A stretch of DNA of 64,000 bases from Miltoncostaea sp963762825 (GTDB lineage Bacteria; Actinomycetota; Thermoleophilia; Miltoncostaeales; Miltoncostaeaceae), in contig CAVXLZ010000001.1 in NCBI GenBank assembly GCA_963762825.1, forward strand, positions 1,240,001 to 1,304,000, read 5' to 3'. Shown here in pieces: positions 27,384 to 36,413 of the stretch. The position numbers were made by a program, and so were the translations under genes. Numbering within the stretch: position 1 is the stretch's first letter; each line of letters begins with the position of its first letter. Under the pieces are notes generated by a model. The model worked only from the letters and a program-made list of their open reading frames with translations. It was not told the DNA's origin and made no database searches.

Positions 27384-27530
27384 ATGCCCGCCTTCTTGTG
27401 CCACGACTGCGGCGAGGCCCTGCCTGAGGGCCGGGAGATCTGGCTCGCACCCGACTCGGGGCGACCCGACGAAGCGGGCGGAGAGCCCTACTGCCCGTTC
27501 TGCGCCTCCCCTCTCGGGATCGCCGCCTGA
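27384..27530 (+). CDS. 48-residue zinc-ribbon microprotein
   Basis: Tiny protein starting MPAFLCHDCGEALPEG and ending with CPFCASPLGIAA. Two CxxC pairs 30 residues apart make a likely single zinc ribbon. Its stop TGA overlaps a CTG that appears to start the next gene, so the pair looks translationally coupled. It is too short for default gene finders and may be unannotated in relatives. Function unknown; a DNA, RNA or protein adaptor is possible. Confidence 0.65.
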   Translation: MPAFLCHDCGEALPEGREIWLAPDSGRPDEAGGEPYCPFCASPLGIAA

Positions 27531-28345
27531 GTCCGCCGGAGAACCCGGCTCCGTTCGAGGTCGTCCGCGAGGGCGTCAGGCTGAGGGGCGAGGCGAGCGG
27601 CACCGGTGACGACGTGCTGCTGCTCCACGGGCTGACCGCGACCCGCCGCTACGTGGTGCATGGCTCGCGCGCCCTCGAGCGCGCGGGGCGGCGGGTCGTC
27701 GCCTTCGACGCGCGCGGCCACGGTGCGTCGTCTCCGGCCGAGGATCCCTCCTCCTACGACTACGACCGGCTGGTCTCCGACGCGTTCGCCGTGCTCGACC
27801 ATCTCGACATCGCCACTGCGGCCCTCGTGGGCCAGTCCATGGGCTCGGCCACCGCAGTGGCGATGGCGCTCGCCCACCCGGAGCGCGTGAGCGGGCTGGT
27901 CATCATCACCCCCGCGCACCTCGGCGCCCCGAGTCGGGATCTCGGGCGGTGGGACACGTTGGCCGAGGGCCTGGAGGCGGGTGGCCCCGAGGGCTTCCTC
28001 GCCGCCCTTGGCCCGATGCACGTCGGCGAGCGCTGGCGCGATGCCGTGCGGACGGTCATCCTCCAGCGCCTCGGCCGGCACGAGCACCCGTCGGCGGTGG
28101 CGGACGCACTCCGCAGCATTCCGCGCTCGGCCGCCTTCGACGGGCTCGGCGCGCTCGAGGCGATCAGCGTGCCCACGCTCGTGGTGGGCAGCCGCGACGA
28201 CGTGGACCCCGACCACCCGCTCGCCGTCGCCGAGGAGTACGTGCGGCGCATCCCCGGCGCCCGCTTCGCGCTCGAGGAGCCGGGCGAATCGCCGCTCGCC
28301 TGGCGGGGCGGGGCACTCTCGAAGGAGATCCTGCCCCTGGTGTGA
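27527..28345 (+). CDS. Alpha/beta hydrolase, apparent CTG start
   Basis: Alpha/beta-hydrolase of about 272 residues. From CTG 27527 it reads MSPPENPAPFEVVREGVRLRG and then DDVLLLHGLTATRRY (oxyanion HG), FDARGHGASSP, the nucleophile elbow VGQSMGS, and a late acid/His region (VPTLVVGSRDDVDPDHP). The expected catalytic His is not in a clear GH motif near the C terminus. The first canonical start, GTG at about 27611, would remove the first strands. The CTG overlaps the zinc-ribbon stop as CTGA. Substrate unknown; proline-iminopeptidase-, lipase- or esterase-like activities are all possible. Confidence 0.8.
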   Translation: MSPPENPAPFEVVREGVRLRGEASGTGDDVLLLHGLTATRRYVVHGSRALERAGRRVVAFDARGHGASSPAEDPSSYDYDRLVSDAFAVLDHLDIATAALVGQSMGSATAVAMALAHPERVSGLVIITPAHLGAPSRDLGRWDTLAEGLEAGGPEGFLAALGPMHVGERWRDAVRTVILQRLGRHEHPSAVADALRSIPRSAAFDGLGALEAISVPTLVVGSRDDVDPDHPLAVAEEYVRRIPGARFALEEPGESPLAWRGGALSKEILPLV

Positions 28346-28370
28346 GAGCGGCCGGACCCGAGACCGCCGT

Positions 28371-28385
28371 CCTCGGCGTCCGAGG
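28371..28385. terminator. Possible weak hairpin between convergent genes
   Basis: CCTCGG-CGT-CCGAGG, a 6-bp stem with a 3-nt loop, lies between the stop of the hydrolase (28345) and the stop of the convergent secreted-protein gene (28401). It could act in both directions. No T-tract is present, so support is modest. Confidence 0.35.
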
Positions 28386-28400
28386 CCCGTGCGGTGCGCG

Positions 28401-28955
28401 TCAGTCGAGCCCCGGCGCGCCGTCCCCGGGCAGAGGCTCCTCATCCCAGGCCGGGAGGTCGTCCGACGGATCCGGGTCATCCTCACCCGTCTCCCCTTCG
28501 TCGTCGGACACCGGGAGGTAGACGACGATCCGCTTGGCCGTGATCGAGCGCGCCGCCGCCGACCCACGGCGGGTCGACCGGGCGACGAGCGCCACGACCT
28601 CGGCGTCGAGGCCGTCGACGTCATCGTCGAGCTCGGCGAAGAGATCGCCGGGAGCGATCCGCTCGCGCACCCCGTCCGCATCCTCCGAGAGGATGCGCGT
28701 GCGTCGTCCGATCGCCACCTCGACCACGTCGAGTGCGCGAAGAGCCCGGCGCAGTGCCCGCGGCCCGCCGGTCACGGACGGCTCAGCGAGGGTGAGGGAC
28801 GAGGCCTGCGCATCCCAGTCGACCACGCCCCCCTCCAACGCGACGCGCGCCGGCGGGCGGGTCCCGGCGTGCCGGGACGGGGCCGCGGCCGCGGTGAGCA
28901 CCACTCCGAGGGTTGCGAGGACGGCGATGAGTGCGATGACGGTTCGCTGGCGCAT
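28401..28955 (-). CDS. Secreted acidic protein of unknown function
   Basis: 184 residues: a signal peptide (MRQRTVIALIAVLATLGVVLTAAAAP, cleavage after about residue 25), a beta-rich middle (VALEGGVVDWDAQASSLTLAEPSV, RRTRILSEDADG) and a very acidic Asp/Glu/Pro-rich tail (SDDEGETGEDDPDPSDD). The segment DVVEVAIGRRTRI ... GDLFAELDD resembles OB-like proteins with a 'DUF5666' flavour, but I cannot assign it. ATG 28955 was chosen because it starts the signal peptide. It is 66 nt after tyrA. Confidence 0.65.
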   Translation of the reverse strand: MRQRTVIALIAVLATLGVVLTAAAAPSRHAGTRPPARVALEGGVVDWDAQASSLTLAEPSVTGGPRALRRALRALDVVEVAIGRRTRILSEDADGVRERIAPGDLFAELDDDVDGLDAEVVALVARSTRRGSAAARSITAKRIVVYLPVSDDEGETGEDDPDPSDDLPAWDEEPLPGDGAPGLD

Positions 28956-29021
28956 GACGGCCCTCGAGTCGGAAACGGAATCCAGGGGATCATCGGCATC
29001 CCCCGCCGAATCCCACACCCC

Positions 29022-30116
29022 TCACCGCACCCCCGAGGCGCGTGCGCGGTAGCCCCTCGCCCCCACCAGGCGCACCGCCTCGCGCGCAGCGTCCGGGCCG
29101 CCCACCACCAGCACCAGCTCCCCCTCGCCGTCCGGGGGTCCGGGCCGCAGGCTGAGATCCTCGATGTTGATGTGGGCGTGGCCGAGCGCCGTCGCGATCT
29201 CGGAGATCGCCCCGGGGCGGTTGGGGACCGCGACCAGGACGCGCGTCGGCGCGGCCGGTCCGACGTCACCTGCGCTGCGGAGGCGCTCGCGACCCGCGGC
29301 GGCATCCCCCACGAATCGCAGCAGCCAGCCGCGATCGCCGCGCTCCAGAGCGCCGGCCACCTCGGCGAGGCGCGCGGTGAAGTCGCCCAGCACCTGCCGC
29401 ACCGAGGCCGAGTTGGACAGGAGGATGTCGGCCCACAGCGGAGGGTTGGAGCCCGCGACGCGCGTCAGGTCGGTGAACGAGGGCCCGGCCGAGCGCAGCG
29501 CCTCCCGTCCCCCGGGGGCCGTATCGGCGGCCTGGTTCACCAGCGCACCCGCGAGGACGTGCGGCAGGTGCGACACGAGCGCCATCAGATGGTCGTGAAC
29601 CCCGGCCTCGATGGCCACCGGGCGCGCGCCGACCGACGACACGAGCGCATGGAGGCGGCCGAAGAGATCCGAGCGGGCCTCCGCGCCCGGGGTGAGGAAC
29701 CAGGTCGTACCGCGGAAGAGCCCGTCCCGGGCGAACGCGACTCCGGTCCGCTCGCCCCCGCAGACCGGGTGGCCGCCGATGAACCGCCCGCGCTCGGCCG
29801 CGGTGAGCGCCCCGAGCACGCCGGACTTGGTGGAGCCGAGATCGGTCACCACGCAGTGGTCGGGACTCGCCGCAAGGGCGCGCCTCACGAGCGCCACCAG
29901 CTCGGGAACGGGTGCCGCGATCACCACGGCCTGCGCCCCGGCGACGCACTCCTCGAGCGAATCGGCGGCCACGTCGATCGCGCCCATCGCGAGCGCCGCC
30001 CGGAGCGCATCGGGATCCGAGTCCGCCCCCCGAACCTCGACGCCGCCGAGCGAACGGAGGGCGAGCCCGAGTGAGCCACCCATGAGCCCGACGCCGACGA
30101 TGGCGACGGACCTCAT
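29022..30116 (-). CDS. tyrA: Prephenate dehydrogenase with C-terminal ACT domain
   Basis: NAD(P)-dependent tyrosine branch enzyme. The 364-residue protein has Rossmann VAIVGVGLMGGSLGLAL, TDLGSTKSGVL, GGHPVCGGERTGV, HDHLMALVSHLPHVLAGAL (catalytic His region) and a C-terminal ACT domain (about 290-360, RVLVAVPNRPGAISEIATALG) suited to feedback by tyrosine. Follows aroF by 13 nt. Confidence 0.93.
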   Translation of the reverse strand: MRSVAIVGVGLMGGSLGLALRSLGGVEVRGADSDPDALRAALAMGAIDVAADSLEECVAGAQAVVIAAPVPELVALVRRALAASPDHCVVTDLGSTKSGVLGALTAAERGRFIGGHPVCGGERTGVAFARDGLFRGTTWFLTPGAEARSDLFGRLHALVSSVGARPVAIEAGVHDHLMALVSHLPHVLAGALVNQAADTAPGGREALRSAGPSFTDLTRVAGSNPPLWADILLSNSASVRQVLGDFTARLAEVAGALERGDRGWLLRFVGDAAAGRERLRSAGDVGPAAPTRVLVAVPNRPGAISEIATALGHAHINIEDLSLRPGPPDGEGELVLVVGGPDAAREAVRLVGARGYRARASGVR

Positions 30117-30129
30117 GGCTAGTGCGGTG

Positions 30130-31179
30130 TCAGGCGACGGGTACGGGAGCGTCGGCGCTCTCGGCGAGGATCTTCCCCATCAGGTCGACGCACCGCCTCA
30201 CGTCGGCGACCCAGGCTCCGAAGGTCTCGGCGTGCAGGGCCTGCGGCCCGTCGCAGAGGGCGTGCTCCGGCGCGGGGTGGACCTCGACGATGAGACCGTC
30301 GGCGCCCGCGACCACCGCGGCGCGCGCCATCGGCAGGATCAGGTCGCGCTTGCCGGCGGCGTGGGAGGGATCGACGATAACGGGGAGGCTCGACTGTGCC
30401 TTCGCGACCGGGACCGCCGAGATGTCGAGGGTCGAGCGCGTCGCGGTCTCGAAGGTGCGGATCCCCCGCTCGCAGAGCACGATGTCGCCATTGCCCTCGC
30501 GGGCGATGTACTCGGCCGACAGCAGCCACTCCTCGATGGTGCTGGCCATCCCGCGCTTCAGGAGGACCGGGGTCGAGGTCCGGCCCACCTCGCGCAGCAG
30601 GTCGTAGTTCTGCATGTTGCGCGCGCCGAGCTGGATCATGTCGGCCACCTCGAGGACGTCCTCGAGCTGACGGGCGTCCATGAGCTCGGTGACGATCGGC
30701 AGCCCGGTCTCCTCGCGCGCCTCCGCGAGGATCTCGAGGCCCTGCTTGCCAAGGCCGGAGAAGGCGTAGGGCGAGGTCCGGGGCTTGAAGGCCCCGCCGC
30801 GGAGCATCGTCGCGCCGGCCGCCTTGCAGGCCCGGGCCGACTCGAGGGTCTGCTCGCGCGACTCGACGGCGCACGGGCCGGCGATCAGGCCGAAGGCGCC
30901 GCCGCCGATGGCGCGCCCGGCGACTTTCACCACGGCGTCGCGGCCGCGGAAGTCGCTCGAGACGAGCTTGTAGGGCTTCAGGATCGGAACGACCTTCTCC
31001 ACGCCCGGCTCGCCCTCGAGCTGCAGCGAGGCGACGATCTCACGGTCGTCGCCGATGGCTCCGATGACCGTCACGAACTCCCCCCGGGAGGGGTGTGCGC
31101 GAGCGCCTGCCTGCTCGATCCGCTCGACGACGTGGCGGACCTGCTCCTCGGTCGCGCCCTCCTGCATCACGATCATCAT
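30130..31179 (-). CDS. aroF: 3-deoxy-7-phosphoheptulonate synthase (AroF beta type)
   Basis: First step of the shikimate pathway. The 349-residue protein has an N-terminal ferredoxin-like regulatory domain (about 1-70, MIVMQEGATEEQVRHVV) and a TIM barrel with GLIAGPCAVESREQ, GAFKPRTSPYAFSG, QLGARNMQNYDLL, LLKRGMASTIEEWL, DPSHAAGKRDL and GLIVEVHPAPEHALCDG. The ATG at 31179 overlaps the hisC stop by ATGA. Confidence 0.95.
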   Translation of the reverse strand: MMIVMQEGATEEQVRHVVERIEQAGARAHPSRGEFVTVIGAIGDDREIVASLQLEGEPGVEKVVPILKPYKLVSSDFRGRDAVVKVAGRAIGGGAFGLIAGPCAVESREQTLESARACKAAGATMLRGGAFKPRTSPYAFSGLGKQGLEILAEAREETGLPIVTELMDARQLEDVLEVADMIQLGARNMQNYDLLREVGRTSTPVLLKRGMASTIEEWLLSAEYIAREGNGDIVLCERGIRTFETATRSTLDISAVPVAKAQSSLPVIVDPSHAAGKRDLILPMARAAVVAGADGLIVEVHPAPEHALCDGPQALHAETFGAWVADVRRCVDLMGKILAESADAPVPVA

Positions 31180-32318
31180 TTCGCTGTCCGTCCTGGTTGG
31201 GTCTCGCGGGGGGCCGAGCGGGCGAGCGACGCGCGCGCGGAGAGGAATGCCGTGTTCTCGTCCGGGGCTCCGATCGACACCCGCAGGCGCCCGGGGCAAC
31301 CGATCGCTGCGCCGTCGCGGACGATGATCCCGGCGCGCAGCAGTTGCTCGTGGACGCCGGGCGATCCGGCAGCCGGATCGGAATCCGGCGACACCAGGAT
31401 AAAGTTGGCTTGGCTGGGCGTAAAGCCCCACGACGACTCCGCGAGCTCCGCCTCCACCCGCGAGCGCTCCGCCATCACCTGACGCACCCGTCGCTCCAGC
31501 TCGTGCGGGTGGCGCAGGCTCTCGAGGGCGGCGGCCTGGGCGAGGGCGTTCGTGTTGAAGGGCTGGCGCACGCTGTCGATGGCATCGACCCACGCCGACC
31601 CGCCCACCCCGTAGCCGACGCGTAGGCCGCACAGGCCGTGCGCCTTGCTGAAGGTGCGGGTCACCAGGAGGTTCGGTCGGCTGCGCGCAAGCGACATCGT
31701 GCGTCCGGCATCCGGCCGGTCGACGAAGTCGTAGTAGGCCTCGTCCACCAGGATCGCCAGGTCCTCTGGGAGGGAATCGACGAACCGCTCGATCTCGTCG
31801 CCCGAGCGGTGGACGCCGGTCGGGTTGTTCGGGTTGCACACGATCACCAGGCGGGTGCTCTCGTCGACCGCGGCCGCCATCGCGTCGAGATCGTGGCCGC
31901 CGTCGACCGCCAGCGGCACGGCGACCGCATCGGCGCCGGCCGCGGCGGCAAGGTGCGGGTAGAGGGCGAAGGACGGGTCGGCGTGGACGACGCTCGTGCC
32001 CGGATCGAGGAGGGCCTGGCCGGCCAGGAGGATCAGGTCGCAGGAGCCGTTGCCGATCACAACCTCGTCGGGCCCCACCCCGTGGCGTTCGGCCACCGCC
32101 CGCCGCAGCGCGCGGGCGGGTCCGTCCGGATAACGGTTCAGTCCCGGGGTGCCGGCGGCCACCACCTCCACGACTTCGGGCATCGGTGGGAAGGGGCTCT
32201 CGTTCGAGGCCAGCTTCACGGCGCTCTCGATGCCGAAGCGGGCCAGCACCTCGGCCGTCGTCAGCCCGGGCTCGTAGCGGGGGATGGCCGCCAGTCGCGG
32301 CGATGTGACCAGGTTCAC
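31176..32318 (-). CDS. hisC: Histidinol-phosphate / aromatic aminotransferase
   Basis: PLP-dependent class I/II aminotransferase of 380 residues: KLASNESPFPPMPEV, VVIGNGSCDLILLAGQAL, VCNPNNPTGV, DEAYYDF and the PLP lysine in TRTFSKAHGLCGLRVGYG. The sequence is HisC-like, but it is coupled to aroF and tyrA, so transamination of prephenate or (hydroxy)phenylpyruvate is as likely as a role in histidine synthesis. It is the first gene of the hisC-aroF-tyrA unit. Confidence 0.88.
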   Translation of the reverse strand: MNLVTSPRLAAIPRYEPGLTTAEVLARFGIESAVKLASNESPFPPMPEVVEVVAAGTPGLNRYPDGPARALRRAVAERHGVGPDEVVIGNGSCDLILLAGQALLDPGTSVVHADPSFALYPHLAAAAGADAVAVPLAVDGGHDLDAMAAAVDESTRLVIVCNPNNPTGVHRSGDEIERFVDSLPEDLAILVDEAYYDFVDRPDAGRTMSLARSRPNLLVTRTFSKAHGLCGLRVGYGVGGSAWVDAIDSVRQPFNTNALAQAAALESLRHPHELERRVRQVMAERSRVEAELAESSWGFTPSQANFILVSPDSDPAAGSPGVHEQLLRAGIIVRDGAAIGCPGRLRVSIGAPDENTAFLSARASLARSAPRETQPGRTAK

Positions 32319-32561
32319 CGCCTCAGTCTAGTGCCCTGCATCAGAAGCTCGTATGCGATTCCCGAGCGGGCCTCCCGCGAAGAGAGGGCGCAGATCCGCC
32401 GCAATGTCGGGAGTATCGCGGTGCTCGAGGACGCTGCCTCGCGATGAGACGCAGCCGGGAGCCGCCAAGAGACCTCTGGCGCAGGACACTCGACAGGGGC
32501 CCCGCGGGCCCACGCACCGAGGGCCTTCCCACCCCGCCCCGGCGGCGCTATTGTCGTAGCG

Positions 32562-32601
32562 ACGTCAATTCATCTCTGCTTTTACGTCAAGGAAACGTCA
32601 A
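32562..32601 (+). promoter_or_regulatory. Three phased ACGTCAA repeats before nadB
   Basis: ACGTCAA occurs at 32562-32568, 32584-32590 and 32595-32601, starts 22 and 11 nt apart, that is on one face of the helix. The last copy ends at the nadB ATG, and the Shine-Dalgarno AAGGA sits between the second and third. The arrangement suggests an operator for a repressor of NAD synthesis, or a repeated element in the leader RNA. The rest of the 283-nt gap from 32319 holds only a small inverted repeat (CGCTA/TAGCG around 32547-32562) and no gene. Confidence 0.55.
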
Positions 32602-34176
32602 ATGACCTCGTACCGTGACATCGACCCCGTGATCGTCGTGGGGAGCGGCATCGCAGGAAGCCTCCTCGCCCTTGCGGCGGCGGCCTCCGGCCCCGTGGTG
32701 ATGATCACGAAGGGTGCCCTCGGCGACGGCAGCACGCGCCGCGCGCAGGGGGGCATCGCCGCAGCGGTCGACGGACTCGACTCCGTCGAGGCCCACATCG
32801 CCGACACCCTCGCCGCGGGGGCCGGGCTCTGCGACCGAGAGGCCGTCGAGCGCATCTGCCGCAAGGGCCCGGGGCAGGTCGCCGCGCTGCTGGCCCACGG
32901 CGTCGACTTCGACCGACACGACGGGCGCCTGCGGCTCGCCCGGGAGGGCGCGCATTCGGCCGCCCGGGTGGTCCACGCGGGCGGGGACGCCACCGGGGCC
33001 CACATCGTGGGTGCGCTCGGGATCGCCCTGAGGGCCGACCCGCGCATCGAGCTCGCCGAGAGCGAACGCGCCCTCGAGGTACTCGTGCGCGACGGACGCG
33101 TCGTGGGCCTGGTCAGCGAGGACCCCGAGGGGCGGGTTCGGATCCGCTCCGCGCGTGCCGTCGCGCTGGCTGCCGGCGGCATGGGTCAGCTCTACTCGCG
33201 CACCACGAACCCACTCGGGGCCACCGCCGATGGGCCGGCCCTGGCGGCGCGCGCGGGAGCGGCGCTCGCCGATCTCGAGCTGGTCCAGTTCCACCCCACC
33301 GCGCTCGCCCTCGGCGGCGGGCCCCTCGCCCTCGTCAGCGAGGCCGTGCGCGGGGAGGGCGGGATCCTCCGCGACGCCGCCGGGCGCCGGTTCATGCCCG
33401 ATGAGCACCCGATGGCCGAGCTGGGCCCGCGCGATGTCGTCGCGCGGGCGATCGCCCGACACGCGGCCGAGCTGGGCGCGGACGTCACGCTGGATCTGCG
33501 CCACCTCGACCCCGACGCCGTGCGCCGTCGCTTCCCGACGGTGGCGGCCCTCTGCGCCGAGCACGGACTCGATCTCGCGCGCGACCCGATCCCGGTCACG
33601 CCTGCGGCCCACTACGCCATCGGTGGCGCGCTGGCCGACATGTCGGGCCGCACGACCCTTCCCGGCCTGTTCGCGGTGGGCGAGTGCGCAGCGACCGGAG
33701 CGCACGGGGCCAACCGCCTGGCCTCCAACGGACTGCTCGAGGCCGCGGTGCTCGCTGCCGGTGCAGCCGACGCGCTCCACGACCTCGACGACTGGCCCGA
33801 CGGGCCGGTCGCGCACGCCGTCGCCCCACCGGAGGCGGCGAGCCCGGATCCCGGCGCCCGCCTGGCACTGCAGAGCGCCATGTGGCGCAGCGTCGGAGTC
33901 GAGCGCGACGCCGAGGGTATCGCCGGGGCCGCTCGCGACCTCGCACAGGTGCCCGAGGGCGCCGACCGCGAGACCGACAACCTGCTGCTGGTCGCCCGGC
34001 TCGCGGCGGCCGCTGCGGCGCTGCGCGTCGAGAGCCGCGGCGCTCACTTCCGCCGCGACCACCCTGCCGCCGACCCCCGCCTGGCACGGCGCATCGCCTG
34101 GGTGGGCGACGAGCCGCTCTTCCTCCCGTCCGCCATCGCCCGGCGCCCCCGGGCCCTCGCCATGGAGGCAGCATGA
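32602..34176 (+). CDS. nadB: L-aspartate oxidase
   Basis: FAD enzyme that makes iminoaspartate for quinolinate. The 524-residue protein has VVGSGIAGSLLALAAA, STRRAQGGIAAAVDGLDS, REGAHSAARVVHAGGDATG, QFHPTAL, EAVRGEGGILRDAAGRRFM and GLFAVGECAATGAHGANRLASN. First gene of nadB-nadA-nadC. The start lies directly behind the ACGTCAA repeats. Confidence 0.95.
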   Translation: MTSYRDIDPVIVVGSGIAGSLLALAAAASGPVVMITKGALGDGSTRRAQGGIAAAVDGLDSVEAHIADTLAAGAGLCDREAVERICRKGPGQVAALLAHGVDFDRHDGRLRLAREGAHSAARVVHAGGDATGAHIVGALGIALRADPRIELAESERALEVLVRDGRVVGLVSEDPEGRVRIRSARAVALAAGGMGQLYSRTTNPLGATADGPALAARAGAALADLELVQFHPTALALGGGPLALVSEAVRGEGGILRDAAGRRFMPDEHPMAELGPRDVVARAIARHAAELGADVTLDLRHLDPDAVRRRFPTVAALCAEHGLDLARDPIPVTPAAHYAIGGALADMSGRTTLPGLFAVGECAATGAHGANRLASNGLLEAAVLAAGAADALHDLDDWPDGPVAHAVAPPEAASPDPGARLALQSAMWRSVGVERDAEGIAGAARDLAQVPEGADRETDNLLLVARLAAAAAALRVESRGAHFRRDHPAADPRLARRIAWVGDEPLFLPSAIARRPRALAMEAA

Positions 34177-35282
34177 CCACGTCCATCAGCGCCCCGGCAT
34201 GCCTGCTGCCGGCCACCGAGACGGCCGCCGGCCAGGAGGACCTCTGGGAGCGCGCGTGGGCCGCTCGCAGAGCCCTCGGCTCGCGCGCCGTGATCCTCGG
34301 GCACCACTACCAGCGCGACGAGGTCATCGCCTTCGCCGACGTCACGGGCGACTCGTACCTGCTCGCCCAGCGCGGCGCGGCGGCCACCGAGGCCGAGCTG
34401 ATCGTCTTCCTGGGGGTCTACTTCATGGCCGAGGCCGCCGACGTGCTGAAGGCGCCGCATCAGACCGTCGTTCTCCCCGACCTCGGCGCAGGGTGCCACC
34501 TTGCCGAGTGCGCCGACATCTTCACGGTTCGCGACGCCTGGACGCAGATGACCGCGGCCCTTCCCGGGAAGCGCGTCATCCCGCTCACGTACATGAACTC
34601 AGGTGCCGACCTCAAGGCGTTCGTTGGCGAACACGGCGGTGCCGTCTGCACCTCGGGCAACGCGGAGAAGGCCTTCCGGTGGGCCCTCTCGGAGGGCGAC
34701 GCGGTCTTCTTCTTCCCCGACGAGCACCTCGGGCGCAACACGGGCTGCCGCTTGGGGATGGCGCCCGACGAACCGCTGGTCTGGGACCCGCGCAAGGCGG
34801 AACTCGGGGGGATCGCCCCGGCCGACATCGCAGATGCCCGGGTCATCCTCTGGAAGGGCTTCTGCAACGTGCACACGGCCTTCACCACCCGCCAGATCGA
34901 CCAGGCGCGGGAGGCCGATCCCTCGGTGCGGGTGATCGTCCACCCCGAGTGCCCGCGACCGGTGGTCGAGGCGGCGGACGAGGATGGCAGCACCGAGTAC
35001 ATCATCCGGCGCTGCGCCGAACTCCCCGCCGGCTCGAGCGCGGTGATCGGCACGGACTGGAACCTGGTCAACCGGCTGCGCCTGCGCCACCCGGACAAGG
35101 TGATCTCGTGCCTCAACGAGAACATCTGCCCGTGCGTGACGATGAACCGCATCGACCTGCCGAAGCTCACCTGGTGCCTCGAGTCGCTCGCGGCTGGAGA
35201 GATCGTGAACGTGGTGGCGGTGGACGAGGAGATGCGCCGCCTCGGGCGGCTCGCCCTGGACCGGATGCTCGCGCTCGCATGA
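34173..35282 (+). CDS. nadA: Quinolinate synthase
   Basis: [4Fe-4S] enzyme that condenses iminoaspartate with dihydroxyacetone phosphate. The 369-residue protein has AVILGHHYQRDEVIAFAD, LPDLGAGCHLAECAD (first cluster Cys), YMNSGADLKAFVGEHGGAVCTSGNA, GFCNVHT, HPECPRPVVEAAD and CLNENICPCVTMNRIDL (last cluster Cys). ATGA overlap with nadB and with nadC. Confidence 0.95.
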   Translation: MTTSISAPACLLPATETAAGQEDLWERAWAARRALGSRAVILGHHYQRDEVIAFADVTGDSYLLAQRGAAATEAELIVFLGVYFMAEAADVLKAPHQTVVLPDLGAGCHLAECADIFTVRDAWTQMTAALPGKRVIPLTYMNSGADLKAFVGEHGGAVCTSGNAEKAFRWALSEGDAVFFFPDEHLGRNTGCRLGMAPDEPLVWDPRKAELGGIAPADIADARVILWKGFCNVHTAFTTRQIDQAREADPSVRVIVHPECPRPVVEAADEDGSTEYIIRRCAELPAGSSAVIGTDWNLVNRLRLRHPDKVISCLNENICPCVTMNRIDLPKLTWCLESLAAGEIVNVVAVDEEMRRLGRLALDRMLALA

Positions 35283-36103
35283 CGCCGGCGGAGGTCGTCG
35301 CGGCCGCCCTCGCCGAGGACCTCGGCGAGGGCGGCGACATCACCTCGACGCTTCTGATCCCGGCGCAACGGCGGACCAGCGCCAGGGTGGTCGCCCGGCG
35401 CAGCGGGGTGCTGGCCGGTCGTCAGGTCGCCGACGAGGTGCTGCGACAGACGGGCGTGGACGGCGCCTGGCGCTCCGCGGACGGCGACCGGCTGGTGGCG
35501 GGGACCGTTGTCGTCGACATCGAGGGGCCCGCGCGCGCCGTGCTGACCGCCGAGAGGACCCTGCTCAACCTGCTGTGCCATCTCTCGGGCATCGCGACCC
35601 TGACGGCGGCCTACGTCGACGCCTGCGCACCGGTGGCGGTGCTCGACACCCGCAAGACGACCCCCGGCCTGCGCGCGCTCGAGAAGGCCGCCGTCGTGGC
35701 GGGAGGTGGTGCCAACCACCGGATGGGCCTCTTCGACCGCGTCCTGGTGAAGGACAACCACCTGGCCCTCGCGGGTGCCGGGCTCGTCGAGGCCGTCACA
35801 CGGTCCCGGGCCGAGATGCCCGAGGTGCTGGTCGAGGTCGAGGCCGACGACCTCGCGGGGGTCCATCTGGCGCTCGAGGCCGGGGCCGATTGGATCCTTC
35901 TCGACAACATGAGCCCCGATGCGATGCGCACCGCCGTGGCGCTCACCGGAGGCCGCGCCCTCCTGGAGGCCTCCGGCGGCATGACCCTCGAGGGCGCCCG
36001 TGCCGCAGCGGCCACCGGCATCGACGCGATCTCGGTGGGCGCCCTCACCCACTCTGCGCCCGCGCTCGATCTCGGCCTCGACATCGAAGCGGCGGAGGAC
36101 TGA
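35279..36103 (+). CDS. nadC: Nicotinate-nucleotide pyrophosphorylase
   Basis: Converts quinolinate and PRPP to nicotinate mononucleotide. 274 residues: ALAEDLGEGGDITSTLLIP, ERTLLNLLCHLSGIATLT, LDTRKTTPGLRALEKAAVVAGGGANHRMGL, VKDNHLALAG, EVEADDL and the C-terminal ISVGALTHSAPALDLGLDI. All contact residues appear intact. ATGA overlap with nadA. Confidence 0.95.
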   Translation: MTPAEVVAAALAEDLGEGGDITSTLLIPAQRRTSARVVARRSGVLAGRQVADEVLRQTGVDGAWRSADGDRLVAGTVVVDIEGPARAVLTAERTLLNLLCHLSGIATLTAAYVDACAPVAVLDTRKTTPGLRALEKAAVVAGGGANHRMGLFDRVLVKDNHLALAGAGLVEAVTRSRAEMPEVLVEVEADDLAGVHLALEAGADWILLDNMSPDAMRTAVALTGGRALLEASGGMTLEGARAAAATGIDAISVGALTHSAPALDLGLDIEAAED

Positions 36104-36104
36104 G

Positions 36105-36413
36105 GTGCTCGAGCTCCGCCCGATCTGCGAACACTGCGCGCGGGCGCTCCCGCCCGCATCGACGGACGCGATGATCTGCAGCTTCGAGTGCACCTTCTGC
36201 GCCGAGTGCGTTGTGGAGATCCTGGACGGCGTCTGTCCGAACTGCGGTGGTGGATTCACGCCCCGTCCGGTGAGGCCGATCCGCAACTGGCGCGGCGATA
36301 ACCACTTCGGCGCCTTCCCTCCGACCACATCGCGGCGCCATCGCCCCGTCGATGCCGCAGCCCACGCGCTCTTCGCCGAGTCGATCGGAGATGTCGCGCC
36401 CCACGAGCGCTGA
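36105..36413 (+). CDS. DUF1272 zinc-ribbon protein
   Basis: 102 residues. The first 60 match the DUF1272 pattern closely: LELRPICEHCARALPP, SFECTFCAECV and GVCPNCGGGFTPRPVRP, with seven Cys suited to two metal sites. A longer than usual tail follows (to 102). GTG 36105 is one nucleotide after the nadC stop, so it is the last gene of the nad operon. Function unknown. Confidence 0.85.
   Translation: MLELRPICEHCARALPPASTDAMICSFECTFCAECVVEILDGVCPNCGGGFTPRPVRPIRNWRGDNHFGAFPPTTSRRHRPVDAAAHALFAESIGDVAPHER

Noticed and set aside
27171..27404. 77-codon minus-strand frame ending in CTGA before the unknown gene at 26251
   Set aside because: Low-complexity Arg/Pro/Thr sequence antisense to the zinc-ribbon gene; no coding signal beyond the overlap motif.
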